Counted from the first letter of the stretch, positions 44,358 through 57,065 are shown. The stretch is DNA of 64,000 nucleotides from Hofstenia miamia (GCA_004352715.1 SCFE01000028.1:2012657-2076656), one strand, 5' to 3'. A program made the numbers and translations. The notes: generated by a model from the letters alone, not told the origin.

Positions 44358-45525
44358 TGTAGCATCCGCTACCGGGCTTCAACATAGAGTTAACTATACT
44401 TTTAACTATTACTTCTTGTTAGATGCGGGTAGGGATGTACGGATCCTAGTTCTTTGCTTCGATATAAGATATGTTGTTATTAACTTACTGTATATTAACT
44501 TCAACTAATCCGATACTATTTAGGTATAACATCGTCGCAGCTTCCTTCCGTGATTCCACTGTGGCCTCCGGCTGACTCCAATCTCCAAATCAATCCACAC
44601 TCGTGTGCCTCCGTTGTCAATCGAGTAGTTCCAAGTCTCAGCTCAACAAAGTAACTTATGTGTTCCCTATCCTAACTCAGTGAAACCCTCAAGGCTGGAT
44701 GTAACTGACTTAAACTGAATTTGTAATGTGCAACTTTGTACTTCGCAAGCTGGCAATGTCACTAGCTGCTTAATAAATATTACTTCAGCCATTACCGAAA
44801 ACTATTGGCTATAATTAATATAGATAAATAAAGTAAATAATTACTTGCAGCTTCCTACCTTACATTTAGATAACAATACATGCTCAGTCTATTTATCGGT
44901 CTATTTATAGGTCACCTATGTAGTCGAGATAATGTAATATAGATATAACCTACAGTAGGCTAAATAGCCTTATCTCCGAAGTCGATTATTTAATACATGC
45001 GAATGAGTGAATTGATAGTCAGCTAAACGGAGAAAAACTCTTATTCGTACCCCTAACGTAAATGCAGGTTCATGGCTTGGATCAAGGACCCTCGAATTGC
45101 TCCCGATGCGTGCCCAAGCCACTACTAATGCATGTACCGTTTAGCTTGATATGATTTAATAATAAGCAAACAGAAAGAAATCTAAAGATAAGATTTTCGA
45201 CAAATTTACTCAACAGTTTTCAAATTGATTTCCGCTGTATTTATAGTTCAATTCAAAGAGTACCTGTCGTTCGAAATTTGAATTTATCGTCTGCCAAAAC
45301 GGCTAAAAATAATGGAAGCGTTATCGCCTCCTTCGTTTTGCCAAATTATTCGTCGACAAGTACTAATTTGCTATATTTTTTTTTGGTTGCATTTTACAAA
45401 CATAATGATGATAAATATATTTAAATTGTTTTTAATCAATAAATAATAATTCGATCTTAATTCTGACTGATCTTCCAACCTTCTCTTCTTTAGCAGCATT
45501 ATGCTTTGGATTATGCTAAACTACA
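44358..45525 (+). repeat. Probable solo LTR, family B, copy 1
   Basis: Starts TGTAGCATCCGCTACCGGGC and ends GGATTATGCTAAACTACA (TGTAG/CTACA termini). Start and end both align with the reverse complement of the element at 51601-52966 (TGTAGAATCATCACCCAGGC and GGATTATGCTACG), and an internal GCTTCCTACCTTACAT block also matches. It is less AT-rich than its surroundings. No target duplication is apparent, so it may derive from a recombined or rearranged copy. Confidence 0.6.
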
Positions 45526-45676
45526 ATGATAATGTACAACAGTTCGGAAACTTGACCCCTCTTGGCCAATCAGAAACCTAATAAAGTAAGTACAATTCTT
45601 ACTGTAAAGAGAAGATCTAAGAAGATGCAAAAAGTCAAAGTGCATTTTACGTTGGGCTATTCTAACCATTACCTAG

Positions 45677-45708
45677 AACTATATATCTATATATATATAT
45701 ATATATAT
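45677..45708. repeat. (AT)n tract at the LINE copy 2 3' end
   Basis: ATATCTATATATATATATAT directly precedes the sequence shared with the LINE copy at 42104. Confidence 0.8.
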
Positions 45709-47810
45709 CAATGAAGATGATAGTATTGAACAGCAACCAAAGTAAAATAAGTAGTTAAGTTCCCTACGCCTTTGCCTAACCTTTATGCCGAGAAATACCT
45801 CATCTGGGCACCTCCGCTGACTTCTTAAATAAAACTAAAACTGGTACTCACAAACAAAAAGGATAAGCATACTGATTAGTAATGTCTTTCTTTGTGTATC
45901 AATTTTATCTGAAAAAATTTGTTTAATATTGTTTATTTTTTGAATATGACATTTGCAATAGTTTTCTTAGCACACTGGATTTAGTGTTAAAAATTGCTGT
46001 TTAGATTTTAAATCCATGAAATAATTTGAAAAATCTTGAAAGATACCTCATTTTGATCAGACCAGACGAATTTTACAATACCAATTCTTGATCATATCAG
46101 TAGGCTGCAATAATATTAAAAAAAATCTTTTAATGAAGTACAAGATACACCATAAAATATGAAAGTAAAATAATTGTAAAATAGAAGTTTAATTATTGCT
46201 TTATTATTTGTTAATTTCATGTTTTCTTAAGATTTAGCAAAGCATAAAATAATGAGAATATATTAAATACAATTGAGCAACAAAATGTTGTATGACAAAA
46301 ATCGACTTGCTAAGCTTACCCTCTTGCCCCTCAACATGTACCCCCCGTGGAACCACGAAATTTTTTCTTCGCTGTATTACACTAGAAAGTCTCGGTATTC
46401 TTTCTTTTATGGTTGCCCTCGACTCGTCAACATTACTTTGCGAAAAAATTAAATTCTAGACCTATTTCACCCTCAAGTCTAGAACTTTCAACTTTTTTGA
46501 ACAATGTTCCATCAAAACTTCTTTGAGACTACACTCTGCACCTGGAAGATGTTCTGTGATGCGGTTTCTGTCGGAACAACATTTATTTTTAAATTTGTAA
46601 CTGTGAGTAATCCCTCAACTTTGTTGAAATCCTTTATAGTAGCAATAATACTAATAACCTGAGTGTAGTGAGAAATTAGGGTATCTTTTAAGCTATCTAT
46701 CCCTGATTTGTATGAGACCCAAAGTTGGTGGCAATACCAACGCAGTGTAAAGTATCTTGAGCTCGCGTAAGGAGTAACCTTATGCCTTTAACTTATTTAG
46801 AAGGAACATTTTGCTTCTGCATTTTCGTAGAAGCCTTGAGACATGTTCTTCAAATGACAAGGCATTATCAATGTACACTCCAAGGATTTTAATGGCTCGA
46901 AAGAGCTTGCCAGATAGGTATTGTGTAGTAGTCAAAGGAGAGCTACCCTTAGAAAAAATCATTTCAACCGTTTTTTCTTCGTTCATTGATAGGTTGTTGT
47001 TATTACACCAGTCTTTCACAGCGCANNNNNNNNNNNNNNNNNNNNNNNNNNNNNNNNNNNNNNNNNNNNNNNNNNNNNNNNNNNNNNNNNNNNNNNNNNN
47101 NNNNNNNNNNNNNNNNNNNNNNNNNNNNNNNNNNNNNNNNNNNNNNNNNNNNNNNNNNNNNNNNNNNNNNNNNNNNNNNNNNNNNNNNNNNNNNNNNNNN
47201 NNNNNNNNNNNNNNNNNNNNNNNNNNNNNNNNNNNNNNNNNNNNNNNNNNNNNNNNNNNNNNNNNNNNNNNNNNNNNNNNNNNNNNNNNNNNNNNNNNNN
47301 NNNNNNNNNNNNNNNNNNNNNNNNNNNNNNNNNNNNNNNNNNNNNNNNNNNNNNNNNNNNNNNNNNNNNNNNNNNNNNNNNNNNNNNNNNNNNNNNNNNN
47401 NNNNNNNNNNNNNNAAGCTGTGGTAAACTTCATGAATTGTAAAATCAGGAGGAATACTGTCATCTACGTAATCACAGACCGGTGCAGTATATGTATCAAT
47501 ATGGGAAACTTGTGCGTAATGTTTGTTAATTTCATCAACATCCAAAGCCACATCAACGTGAGAGGAGTCACATGGTGAGACTGCCTTCCACCATTGTTTT
47601 GATCCCACTTTATGTTTCGTTTTGGCAATATTATCAAGCATGGTTTTCCTGATTCCTTGAGATAGAGCATTAGCCTCATTCTTGCGGTTCCGAACTTCAA
47701 GGAAATATTTCCTCTTCAACATAAGTTTGACCAGCGGCGTCACGTGGGGTGGGTCTTTTTCAGAGACCTTGACCAAATGCAATGCAGTCTTGTTAACAGC
47801 ATGGCTTTAA
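45706..47810 (-). mobile_element. LINE, copy 2, with RT core hidden in a gap
   Basis: 45706-47025 repeats the LINE 3' end described at 42104-43437. A gap of 389 Ns (47026-47414) covers the RT core. On its 5' side (47415-47782) the minus strand encodes the endonuclease-RT linker: VTPLVKLMLKRKYFLEVRNR, IRKTMLDNIAKTKHKVGSKQ with WWKAVSP, DEINKHYAQVSHIDTYT and PPDFTIHEVYHS, typical of CR1/L2-group ORF2 proteins just before the RT fingers. The element would copy itself by target-primed reverse transcription. Confidence 0.82.
47026..47414. other. Assembly gap (389 N)
   Basis: A run of N inside LINE copy 2. Open frames that span it are not evidence for coding. Confidence 0.99.
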
Positions 47811-48600
47811 AAGCTCTTCACCAAAAATAATGGTAGAATTGAACTTAGTGAAAACTAAAGAGGTTTTTTGGTTTGAAGCGAGATGAGTTGAGGAGAAATA
47901 GGTAATCCATTTTGTTTAGATTTCAATGAGTTATGAAGTGGGAGTGAGCAGGTTAGTTGCCTTATCAAGCAGTTCAAGAATCCCTGTGTCATTCCAGTTG
48001 ATGTTAGATTGGTCTTCTCCTATAAGTTAAGCAAATGTTTTGATTTTGGTTTTCATTACTTTTCCAAATAAATGTATTTTAGATCCTATGGTTTTGTGGT
48101 ATCTCAGCTACTTGTCAAGGTTTGCTTTGTTTTCTTTGCAATATGTTGTAAAAGGTACAGTACAGCTTTTGACATTTTGAAAAAATCATGACCGTCACTT
48201 TGGCATCTATATCTGATGTATGGGATTTATCAGTTATTAGATGCACATCTGGGAAGCAGAATGCAAGATTTTTGAAAGAGATTTGCAGTAATGAACCATT
48301 GCGGTTTGGAAGCCAATGTCGTTTTATCGTTTTATCAGTATCATTGAGGCTTACCCTAATCATGATTATGATTTCAACAAGTTTTACCAGATCTGAGTAC
48401 TTGTAATTTTTTCCAGACGTTTGACCAGATTATATTGTTCAAACCAGAAAATATGGTAACATTCGGAATTCCTTTAGGATAAATCTTCTGTTTTTAGAAT
48501 ATAGACACCAGTGACTCACGAAACTGCAAAATTATTCTTGGTATTATTGAGCTTTAGTTTATAGTTGATAACAACATTTATCTCCTAAAAGTAAATAGAA
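47811..48600. other. AT-rich non-coding stretch
   Basis: No domain, repeat end or RNA gene is recognised. It may contain the lost 5' half of the LINE, but no endonuclease motif is visible. Confidence 0.4.
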
Positions 48601-48839
48601 AATGCTCTAGAAAATGGCTCTGAATTTTCAAGGATTTTGTGGTATGGTGCGGAAATCAAAACAGTGATGAAAAGTGGTCTTAATCTACGCAAATACGCTG
48701 GTGGTCAAATTGATTTTACCAGTCTTAAACATGCAAATCGGGCAGGTCAATTAAAAATCGTAGCAAAACGTTTTTTACCATTTAGCCTTTTGCCTCCCAC
48801 GCCTCATGAAGTTCATCTAGACTTTTCAAATTTTCGCAT

Positions 48840-49840
48840 CAGTTTTTGAAGCATTTTTACGCGTATTCAAATGCATTCGAAGGAGATTATAAATCTTGTA
48901 AATTAGAAATCTGCCAGTGGATGGTCTTACCAACGGATTGCCAAAAAATTCAAGCTCAGCAAATCCTCCGCGCAGTATATGGTCAAAAACAACTATCAAA
49001 AAGTAAAGAAGAAACCTGGGAGGAAACCGGCCATCTCAAAACGAGAAAAATATCTCATCTGAAGGTATCGGGACAGACGGTAAATTCGCGAAAAATCATC
49101 GGCAACTGTCTTTTGACTGCCTCTCGGAGCACCGTTTGCCGGGTCTTGAAAAGATGGGCCTCAAATACAAAAATTCCCCAATGCAATTAATTCTATTGCC
49201 AAAACCACAAGAAAGAGAGGGTGAATATTTGCACTCACTCTATCGCGACTCGTGTGGATTGGGGAAAAGTGGTTTTTTCTGATGAGAAGAAATTCAACCT
49301 GGATGGACCAGATTTTTGGGGCTCATTTCAAGTCAAGAATGAAGGTCCAAAGCGAAATTGGCGACAAGGCGGTGGTGGTGGAATCATGATTTGGGCATGA
49401 TTTTTCCAAGTGGAATTATTTCTGTCACAAGGGTGAAAGGGAACATAAATTCCGCAGCTTACCAATGACCATTATCCTCCTTTGCCCTGCACTTGCTATT
49501 CGACATGATGGGGAACGATTTCGTGTTCCAGCAGGAAAATTGCAGTGCTCACGTGTTCGCTTCATCGAGGAAATTTTTTGAGGAGCGAGGGGTATTAGTT
49601 TTGGAGTGGCCCAGCCGCAGCCCTGATCTCAACATAACGGAGAACGTGTGGTCCATGATCTCCAAAAAAGTGTACGACGGAACACAGCCAAAAAATCTTG
49701 GAGAACTTGGACAGAGAATCGATCAGGTCATTATAGACTTGAATCTCCACAGCATCGACATTTTAAAGAAGTTATATGACTCTATTCCCCGCAGAATATC
49801 TTTAGTTTTGCAGATAAAAGGAAATAAAATTCCCTACTAG
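48840..49840 (+). pseudogene. Tc1/mariner-type transposase, decayed
   Basis: The plus strand, with frame changes, reads a helix-turn-helix part (RKIIGNCLLTASRSTVCRVL at about 49100) and the DDE core: VVFSDEKKFNLDGPDFWGSF (first Asp, about 49275), FVFQQENCSAHVFASSRKFF (about 49515) and SRSPDLNITENVWSMI (about 49610) carrying the final Glu about 34 residues later. The second catalytic Asp of the usual QQDN block is Glu here (QQEN). The last frame 49493-49840 is open for 115 aa, but earlier parts have stops and frameshifts. I did not find convincing TIRs. The cut-and-paste enzyme is inactive. Confidence 0.85.
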
Positions 49841-50308
49841 CTTTGGTTTTTCCCTATGAGACTATTAGTGCAGGGGTAAGAAACGTTTTGACACAATTTT
49901 CAACAAACATATGATTAAGAATGGTACGAAATAATTTGACAACTAGTGTACCATTCACGCCACAAAGAACTGCTATTGTAGGAGCATTTTATAATTTGGT
50001 AGTTTAATGTTTAATTGCTTTGATTCTAGAACAGTGATTTTTCCTTGAAAATGAATTTATAACTGAAAAAAATTATGGAAAAATAAGTATTTTGTACCAA
50101 TTTGCAAATTCAATGACATTATTAACATAAATTGAGTTATATGTATATAAACTCTCATATATGTATATGGTGAGTAATGTAATAATTCATAATGTAATAA
50201 TTTAAGACGTACGTTGAAGTTTTGTAGCGAATTGCGGGAACGTTAAATGTAAGTCTGAATTGTAATTACGGTTAATTATCATTATAAACAGTTAAATGGT
50301 TTCAAATT

Positions 50309-51308
50309 NNNNNNNNNNNNNNNNNNNNNNNNNNNNNNNNNNNNNNNNNNNNNNNNNNNNNNNNNNNNNNNNNNNNNNNNNNNNNNNNNNNNNNNNNNNN
50401 NNNNNNNNNNNNNNNNNNNNNNNNNNNNNNNNNNNNNNNNNNNNNNNNNNNNNNNNNNNNNNNNNNNNNNNNNNNNNNNNNNNNNNNNNNNNNNNNNNNN
50501 NNNNNNNNNNNNNNNNNNNNNNNNNNNNNNNNNNNNNNNNNNNNNNNNNNNNNNNNNNNNNNNNNNNNNNNNNNNNNNNNNNNNNNNNNNNNNNNNNNNN
50601 NNNNNNNNNNNNNNNNNNNNNNNNNNNNNNNNNNNNNNNNNNNNNNNNNNNNNNNNNNNNNNNNNNNNNNNNNNNNNNNNNNNNNNNNNNNNNNNNNNNN
50701 NNNNNNNNNNNNNNNNNNNNNNNNNNNNNNNNNNNNNNNNNNNNNNNNNNNNNNNNNNNNNNNNNNNNNNNNNNNNNNNNNNNNNNNNNNNNNNNNNNNN
50801 NNNNNNNNNNNNNNNNNNNNNNNNNNNNNNNNNNNNNNNNNNNNNNNNNNNNNNNNNNNNNNNNNNNNNNNNNNNNNNNNNNNNNNNNNNNNNNNNNNNN
50901 NNNNNNNNNNNNNNNNNNNNNNNNNNNNNNNNNNNNNNNNNNNNNNNNNNNNNNNNNNNNNNNNNNNNNNNNNNNNNNNNNNNNNNNNNNNNNNNNNNNN
51001 NNNNNNNNNNNNNNNNNNNNNNNNNNNNNNNNNNNNNNNNNNNNNNNNNNNNNNNNNNNNNNNNNNNNNNNNNNNNNNNNNNNNNNNNNNNNNNNNNNNN
51101 NNNNNNNNNNNNNNNNNNNNNNNNNNNNNNNNNNNNNNNNNNNNNNNNNNNNNNNNNNNNNNNNNNNNNNNNNNNNNNNNNNNNNNNNNNNNNNNNNNNN
51201 NNNNNNNNNNNNNNNNNNNNNNNNNNNNNNNNNNNNNNNNNNNNNNNNNNNNNNNNNNNNNNNNNNNNNNNNNNNNNNNNNNNNNNNNNNNNNNNNNNNN
51301 NNNNNNNN
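50309..51308. other. Assembly gap (1000 N)
   Basis: Exactly 1000 Ns, probably a gap of nominal size. It probably hides the ORF1/endonuclease part of the LINE that resumes at 51309. Confidence 0.99.
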
Positions 51309-51600
51309 TCGTAATTGTTTAAAAACAGGTATATTTCCAGATGTTTGGAAAATTACGGACATTGTTCCAATTCACAAAAGTGGCAAAGAAAATGAAATCT
51401 CAAATTACAGACCTGTTAGTTTATTACCGAAATTATCTTTAATGTTTGAAAAGCTAATTTACAAACATTTATATAAATATTTTCGAGCATTTTTATCTGA
51501 ACAACAGTTGGGTTTGTTAAATAAAAGAAATACATACAGTCAGTTACTTTTATATCTGGATTATGTTTACTTCAATAATGACTTATCGCATCCTACATAT

Positions 51601-52966
51601 CGTAGCATAATCCATCAAAGAGCAACAAAGAACTGACATTGGGGAACAAGATCGAATTATAAATTTATCTGATTTTATTAATTTTGTGTTTTTGATAAAT
51701 TAGCATTAAATCAAGCCATGTAATTTGAATTCGATATTAATATTTGAATTCGATATTAATTTGTGAAAACAATTACTCGTCACTTTAACTTTTGACAAAT
51801 CACATGTGGACGTTTACGCTCCACGTCGATTTTGATACCGCCATCTTAAAGCAGAAATTTCTGCAAACGGCAACTAAAACGGTGACAGGTACTTGTTTAG
51901 CAGTTATTATGTTTATAAAAATTTATATAAATCTGTGGAACCAGGAGAGAACAGTTGATGGAGAATAAACTCTTTACTATCTACTTATTTTGCTCGGTTT
52001 GATTATTAATTCAAATGCGCAAGCTAGGCGATTCATGCTTGTGCCGATCACTAGGCTGTTGTGAGGGATGAAATGGTTTGTTGCCTAGATCGAAACAACG
52101 CATATAGGTTAGGAATAGGTATAAGGGCTTTTTACTCACCGCCTAGCTGGCTATCGGTCGATTTCACTTGTTGCATGTAGTAAAAAAGGGGGGTTAGGGC
52201 GAGATCGCCACCCTAGGTGTGTTATTGTTATTTATTGTTATCTATCTTATTTTAGATCCAAATTGTTGTTTACGTTGGACTTGTAATGACCGAAAATGGC
52301 CTTTTATACATGAATGTTGTTTTATATATTGATGTCGTCGTAAGTTTAGGAAGCTGCTATTCGTTATATACTTTAATTGTTTTCAACTCCTTTTTAAGTT
52401 ACTGCAGCTAGTGTCAGTGGTCAGTAGTTGTATTTATTATTGTTACATGTAGGGTAGGAAACTGCTGCGTTGTGTATTTACTCGATTTTTATATCAGCAG
52501 TTAGTGCCAACGAACGGTTGCATTATTATACTATCGAAAGTTACACTTGAATTTGAGAATGAGTCATTAAGTCGAATAGTGTCTGCACTAGCTTTTATTA
52601 TCACGTAGTTAGGGTACACATCATAAAATTATATCAAATGAGAATGAGCTGAGTCTGTCAATGGATGGAACATTACTCTGTTGTGGATGGGTGGATGGTT
52701 TCTTGGTGATCAGATACCGCTTCGGGCAGTGAACCCATTGTTAACTGGAGTCTCTCTCATACGGTTACCTAAATTGTGGCTGTTACATGTTGTTCTAATA
52801 TCATATGGATTCTAAATATAGTTTAGTATGGATAAATAGAAACGTGTACATGAGACAACGAAAGTTAATCTAGATAGACATTACCCCACTTGTAAGAAAC
52901 TGTAGTTCAGCATCTCTAAATAGCTCTGAGTTAATGCACATCTAAAGCCTGGGTGATGATTCTACA
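51601..52966 (-). repeat. Solo LTR, family B, copy 2, inserted in a LINE
   Basis: Flanked by ATAT at 51597-51600 and 52967-52970. On the minus strand it starts TGTAGAATCATCACCCAGGC and ends GGATTATGCTACG. It interrupts the LINE RT between DLSHPTY and VLYTDFKKAF, and the RT frame matches on the two sides. A 4-bp duplication and TG-type terminus fit a Ty3/gypsy solo LTR of 1366 bp. It has no ORF and shares ends with 44358-45525 in opposite orientation. Confidence 0.78.
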
Positions 52967-53065
52967 ATATGTTCTATATACTGACTTTAAAAAAGCCTTT
53001 GTCTCTGTTTCTCACTACAAACTACTCACAAAATTTCGGTTTTTTGGAATTGGTGGAAATTTACT

Positions 53066-54106
53066 TTGTTTATTGAAATCTTCTTTCACATAGTGATATA
53101 TGACGGAATCAAGTCTACACTACTTCCTGTTAAAAGTGGAGTTCCTCAAGGGTCCATCCTTGGCCCTATAATATATATCAATGATCTCCCATTAAGCTGT
53201 AACTTTAGTAAGATATTTATGTATGCTGATGACGTTAAATTATGCAGTTCTGATATTAACAATATTGTAAATGATTTCAATAAAATACAAACGTGGTCAA
53301 ATAATAATCTCTTATCTTTCAATATCGATAAATTTAAATTTATTAGATTTGGTGATAAAGTAACACAGTCTATTTTTCTCATAATAGCACCAATTGTAGC
53401 AAATGACTTTGTTAAAGATCTGGGCCTGATAATAACACCAAATCTTTCTTGGTCTACTCATTATTTGAAGAAATTAAAAAGTTGCAGTTATCTTTTTTCT
53501 AATATTAAACGGAATATTCCTTACTCAACTCATTTTAAGATCAAGTTAACTCTATACAAATCATTGGTATTATCATGTCTAAGTTATGGCTCAATTCTGA
53601 TGGAATTATCCCCCTTCATAATTGACAAGCTAGAAGCCTTTCAACATAGGTGTTTTAAGTGGATACTACCAGGTCTTGATTATAAATCACAATTGATACG
53701 CTTAAACATGCTTCCGATACCTTATTATTTTCAGTTACTTGATTTAATATATTTTAATAAGCTATTGAATGACCAATATGATTTGGAACTATCAAAAATA
53801 ATATCTGAATATCTACCAACAAATTACCGGCTTCGTTCTTCAAATCTTACAATTTTCAAATCAAAGGATATAAGAAAAGAATCAACCAGATCTTTTTATT
53901 TAAATAGAATTGCAATACTTGCAAATTATATACATCAAAATACTTCCATCAATTTATATGGATCATTGAAACAAGTAAAAAGATCATTAAAAGACTTCTT
54001 CCAACAACAGTTTTTAAATAACTTTAACTATTCCGTTAAAAACAACTGTAAGAAATATGCAATATGTTTATGTCGTTTCTGCCGAGTGCCTTATGTTCAT
54101 TATTAA
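53066..54106 (+). pseudogene. LINE reverse transcriptase, C-terminal two thirds
   Basis: An open frame of 346 codons that is the 3' part of ORF2 rather than a gene of its own. The palm motif SGVPQGSILGP at about residue 30 and YADDVKLC at about residue 52 are intact; thumb and connection blocks follow (FKIKLTLYKSLVLSCLSYGS, HRCFKWILPG). The last 40 residues include Cys residues (CKKYAICLCRFC) that may form the C-terminal zinc-like motif of this group. The N-terminal part lies upstream of the solo LTR. Confidence 0.85.
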
Positions 54107-54159
54107 TGTAAATTTTGTTTATATACTACTGTTTAGTATCCATATATGGATAATAAATC

Positions 54160-54191
<32 letters not shown>

Positions 54192-55514
54192 GTTTGTTGT
54201 AACACGTGTGTTTTGGCAAGTAATGGAAATAGCTAGCTGTTATCAGTCAAATGTGTTAGTAAAAGTAACCAACTATAGCAGTACTTTGGTACGGAAGAAT
54301 GCTGCGGCATACTTTGTTTGCACTGATCACCAGACCCGTGGGTAGAAATACATTTTTCTTGCGTTTCTTACTAAAGTCCTCTATTAATTTCAAACAATCT
54401 AAATTTCATGCTTTATCTGTTTCAATTGATAGCAGCTACAAACCACAAAATCATTCTGTGTATAAGGGAGGTTACAAATATCTTTCAATTGTTAAGAACG
54501 AGAAAATCCTTATGTGTTGTAAATAATATTGTGTATATTAAAGTATATTTCTTAAAATTCAATTTCTACTCTCAAAATAATTGTATTATTCATATTATCA
54601 AAAATTTAACTTCAATTTTCTTAAGTTGACAAATAGCTATTCTGGAATTAATGCTTAGAGCGTGGCCCATAGCATTCGCCCTTTGCCCTCCTTTATTGCC
54701 GTTACTGGGCCATTGCCCACCTGAAAATATTAACATGTGACCAAGTGTGTGCCTTTGCCCTAAATAAGATATCACCGTAAAAAGCAAGGTTGCATCGTTA
54801 ATATAATGTTTTCTAGAGATCAAACACGTAAAAATGCGTGAGCTTATATTCAAACGTGTCTATATATCTATATATAAGCAATTTTATAATGCATTCGCAT
54901 TTCTCGAACTTTAGAAAAAAATAAACAGAAAAGGATATTGTGAAGTTTAATTTTTCGCAATTTATTCAAGAATTAAAATTTTGTGAATAGCCCTCATTCT
55001 AAGACATTATGGTGCTATTGATATTAGCTTTTCATATTGATATTTTTGCAAATTTGCAAATTTTCACATTGGAAATCCAAACTTGTTCTAAGTGTGTTAA
55101 GCAACAGTACGGGATATAGATTTTGATCTAAAAACTGAACAAGCATATAGATTTGTTGGAAAGCTCTATTTAAAAGCTTCAAAGTAACACTTCTTAAAAG
55201 AACGTTAAGCGCACTCATAATGTAGATAACAGTTTAATATATCGAAGTTTCCACATTAGAATCATCTCGAATCTGCTTTATGAAATTCTTTTGTAATACA
55301 TAGAGCAACCAAAATGCTTAAGCAGTATGGTCTGAAACACATTTAAAATCATTCAAAATCATTGACTGTTTTATTGTGCTACAATAAGTCACATTTTGCA
55401 GTTATTTTATATTTGAAAATTAGATTAGGTATTCATTATAATTTAATGATGAAAATGTCAAGAATCCAAGAGTCTGATGTTGGTCAAGCAGCAACGGAAT
55501 TTCATTTTCCTAGG
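54192..55514. other. AT-rich non-coding stretch
   Basis: No supported gene. The frames at 54299-54853 and 55024-55218 lack domain features. Confidence 0.4.
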
Positions 55515-56135
55515 TAAAATTGATGCTACTCATTCAATTATAATTTATTTTTTTATTAAAATGAGTCATGTCTGACTCTTTAGTAGCTTCATCAATGAGG
55601 CAGAACTTTTTTGAGAAGTTCATTTTTCTTTCATCTATGAGCACAAAACTTTTACAAGTATACCATTTACATCATAACGTACTGTTCCTCATAGTTCGAG
55701 AGTTCGTTGAAAAAAATGGATTTCATAAAAATTCGCGAACTTTTCCCATTTGATAAAGTGCGTAAAAGTTCATAAAGATTCGCTAACAATGACTAGTTTC
55801 AGAAGCCGAAACGAAGTTTACTTAATCATCATTTATCAATATAGTAGGCCCAAAGAGCCCGAGCCTTTCACAAACGACTGAAACAAGGGGCCACCAAAAA
55901 ACCATGAAGACGGTGGATCAGAATAATTATCGATTTTGTGTTTGTATTTTTGTTAAAAAATGTTTTGTTTTTTAACTTAATTTCAAACACTACAAATTTT
56001 TACATTTGATTAATTATTAAAGTTCACAAAAGTTCGCGAAGTTTAGATTTGAATAAAGTTAGGAAAGTGCGAACTTTCAAACTATGCTGTTCCCTGCAAA
56101 AAATACGTCTATGATAAATGCTTAGTTATTTAGGG
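55515..56135 (+). repeat. Dispersed 0.6 kb repeat, copy 1
   Basis: It aligns in direct orientation with 57398-58063. Shared blocks include TCCTCATAGTTCGAGAGTTC, AACGACTGAAAC followed by GGGGCCACCA, and TTTAGGGTTAG at the right end. The blocks lie in the same order with small indels. GGGGCCAC-type words are common in hAT elements, and a hAT remnant lies between the two copies. Confidence 0.75.
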
Positions 56136-56145
56136 TTAGTACACT

Positions 56146-56650
56146 CCCTAGTAAATACGTTTGGAAAATTTGGCAAATATTTGCCAAATATTTGGATAAG
56201 AATGCATAATATTTGTAAATGGAAATATTCCAAATATTTGGCAAATATTTGCCAAATAATTGCCAAATTTTCCAAATTTGTAAAAATTTGTACATTCACT
56301 AATTTACTGCTTATTTGAATAAATAAAATTGTGCGTAATATATAATAAATTATTTCAAACATTTTTGAAACCAATATAACGAAAATTTCAACTTTTTATT
56401 GACTACTATTATAAACAATTAAAATATTTATATATCTAAGCATAATTTATGCAACATTTAACTACGCAATTAGTATACTAGTTATGGACTACCGTTATCA
56501 CCTGTGTTCATTTACTTTATGTTCATACCAGAAATCATTTTTAAATCTACTATAGTTATAGGTGTTTAAATTATAATTCATAATTGCCATAATTTTGAGC
56601 GAATTGTTATGAAATATAAACAAGCTTAATTGGTATGTAATCAATGTTGC
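56146..56650. repeat. Partial copy of the TTTGGCAAATATTTGCC palindrome element
   Basis: Starts with CCCTAGTAAATACGTTTGG exactly as at 28982 and follows that copy closely, including the palindrome cluster (56160-56275), up to about 56650. The right half with its TIR is missing. Confidence 0.85.
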
Positions 56651-56879
56651 CATATATAGGTTACTTCAGGAGATTGATAAAATAATTTGTACAAATAGTC
56701 CAACAAATTATTCTGTAGGCCATAAGAAATGACATACTTAAAATAGATGATTTTTAAAAGGTGAAGACATATCAGAAGCATGAAAGATGTGAATTCTAAA
56801 GCTAAGACATTGCTTGAGATTATATATCAATTTCAAAGGATGAACCTAATTGCAAGAAAGCTCTTAGATGAAATTCAGA

Positions 56880-57065
56880 AGTTTGTTTAATCATCTCCAT
56901 TCCTATTTCAGTTGCAGAAACCAAAAGTAGCTTTTCACGTTTAAGGAGACTGAAAGATTGACTCCAAAACTCTACGATACAACAAAGGTTGCCACATTTG
57001 TCAGGGCGTCATGTTTATCAATTTAATGTTGCTGGCATTAGAGCACTATCATCTTGACATTAAGA
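56880..57065 (+). pseudogene. hAT transposase C-terminal (dimerisation) remnant
   Basis: The plus strand reads CLIISIPISVAETKSSFSRL, then RRLKD, a stop, LQNSTIQQRLPHL and NVAGIRAL. The block P(I/V)SVAE-x-x-x-SFS-x-L(R/K)-x-(L/I)K is the hallmark of the hAT dimerisation domain. Only about 60 codons can be read, with one stop inside. The flanking 0.6 kb repeats may be parts of the same or a related element. Confidence 0.72.

Larger units (their letters stand above)
51309..54191 (+). mobile_element. LINE (Jockey/CR1-type) split by a solo LTR, with (ATT)n tail
   Basis: RT begins at the gap edge with GIFPDVWKITDIVPIHKSGK, then SNYRPVSLLPKLSLMFEKLI. It is interrupted at 51600 and resumes at 52971 with VLYTDFKKAF. 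The frame 53066-54106 carries KSGVPQGSILGPIIYINDL, the catalytic MYADDVKLC, FVKDLGLIITPNLSWS, and a C-terminal domain ending CRFCRVPYVHY at 54106. The 3' UTR is short and ends in AATAAA followed by (ATT)n (54161-54191). One frame change lies at about 53090. It is related to the fragment at 22347-23240. Confidence 0.88.

Noticed and set aside
46780-47782. Several long frames across 47026-47414
   Set aside because: They cross a 389-N gap. The parts outside it are LINE fragments on the minus strand only.
50292-51636. Open frames of 350-450 codons on both strands
   Set aside because: Nearly all of the length is the 1000-N gap; only 51309-51636 (LINE RT) is real sequence.
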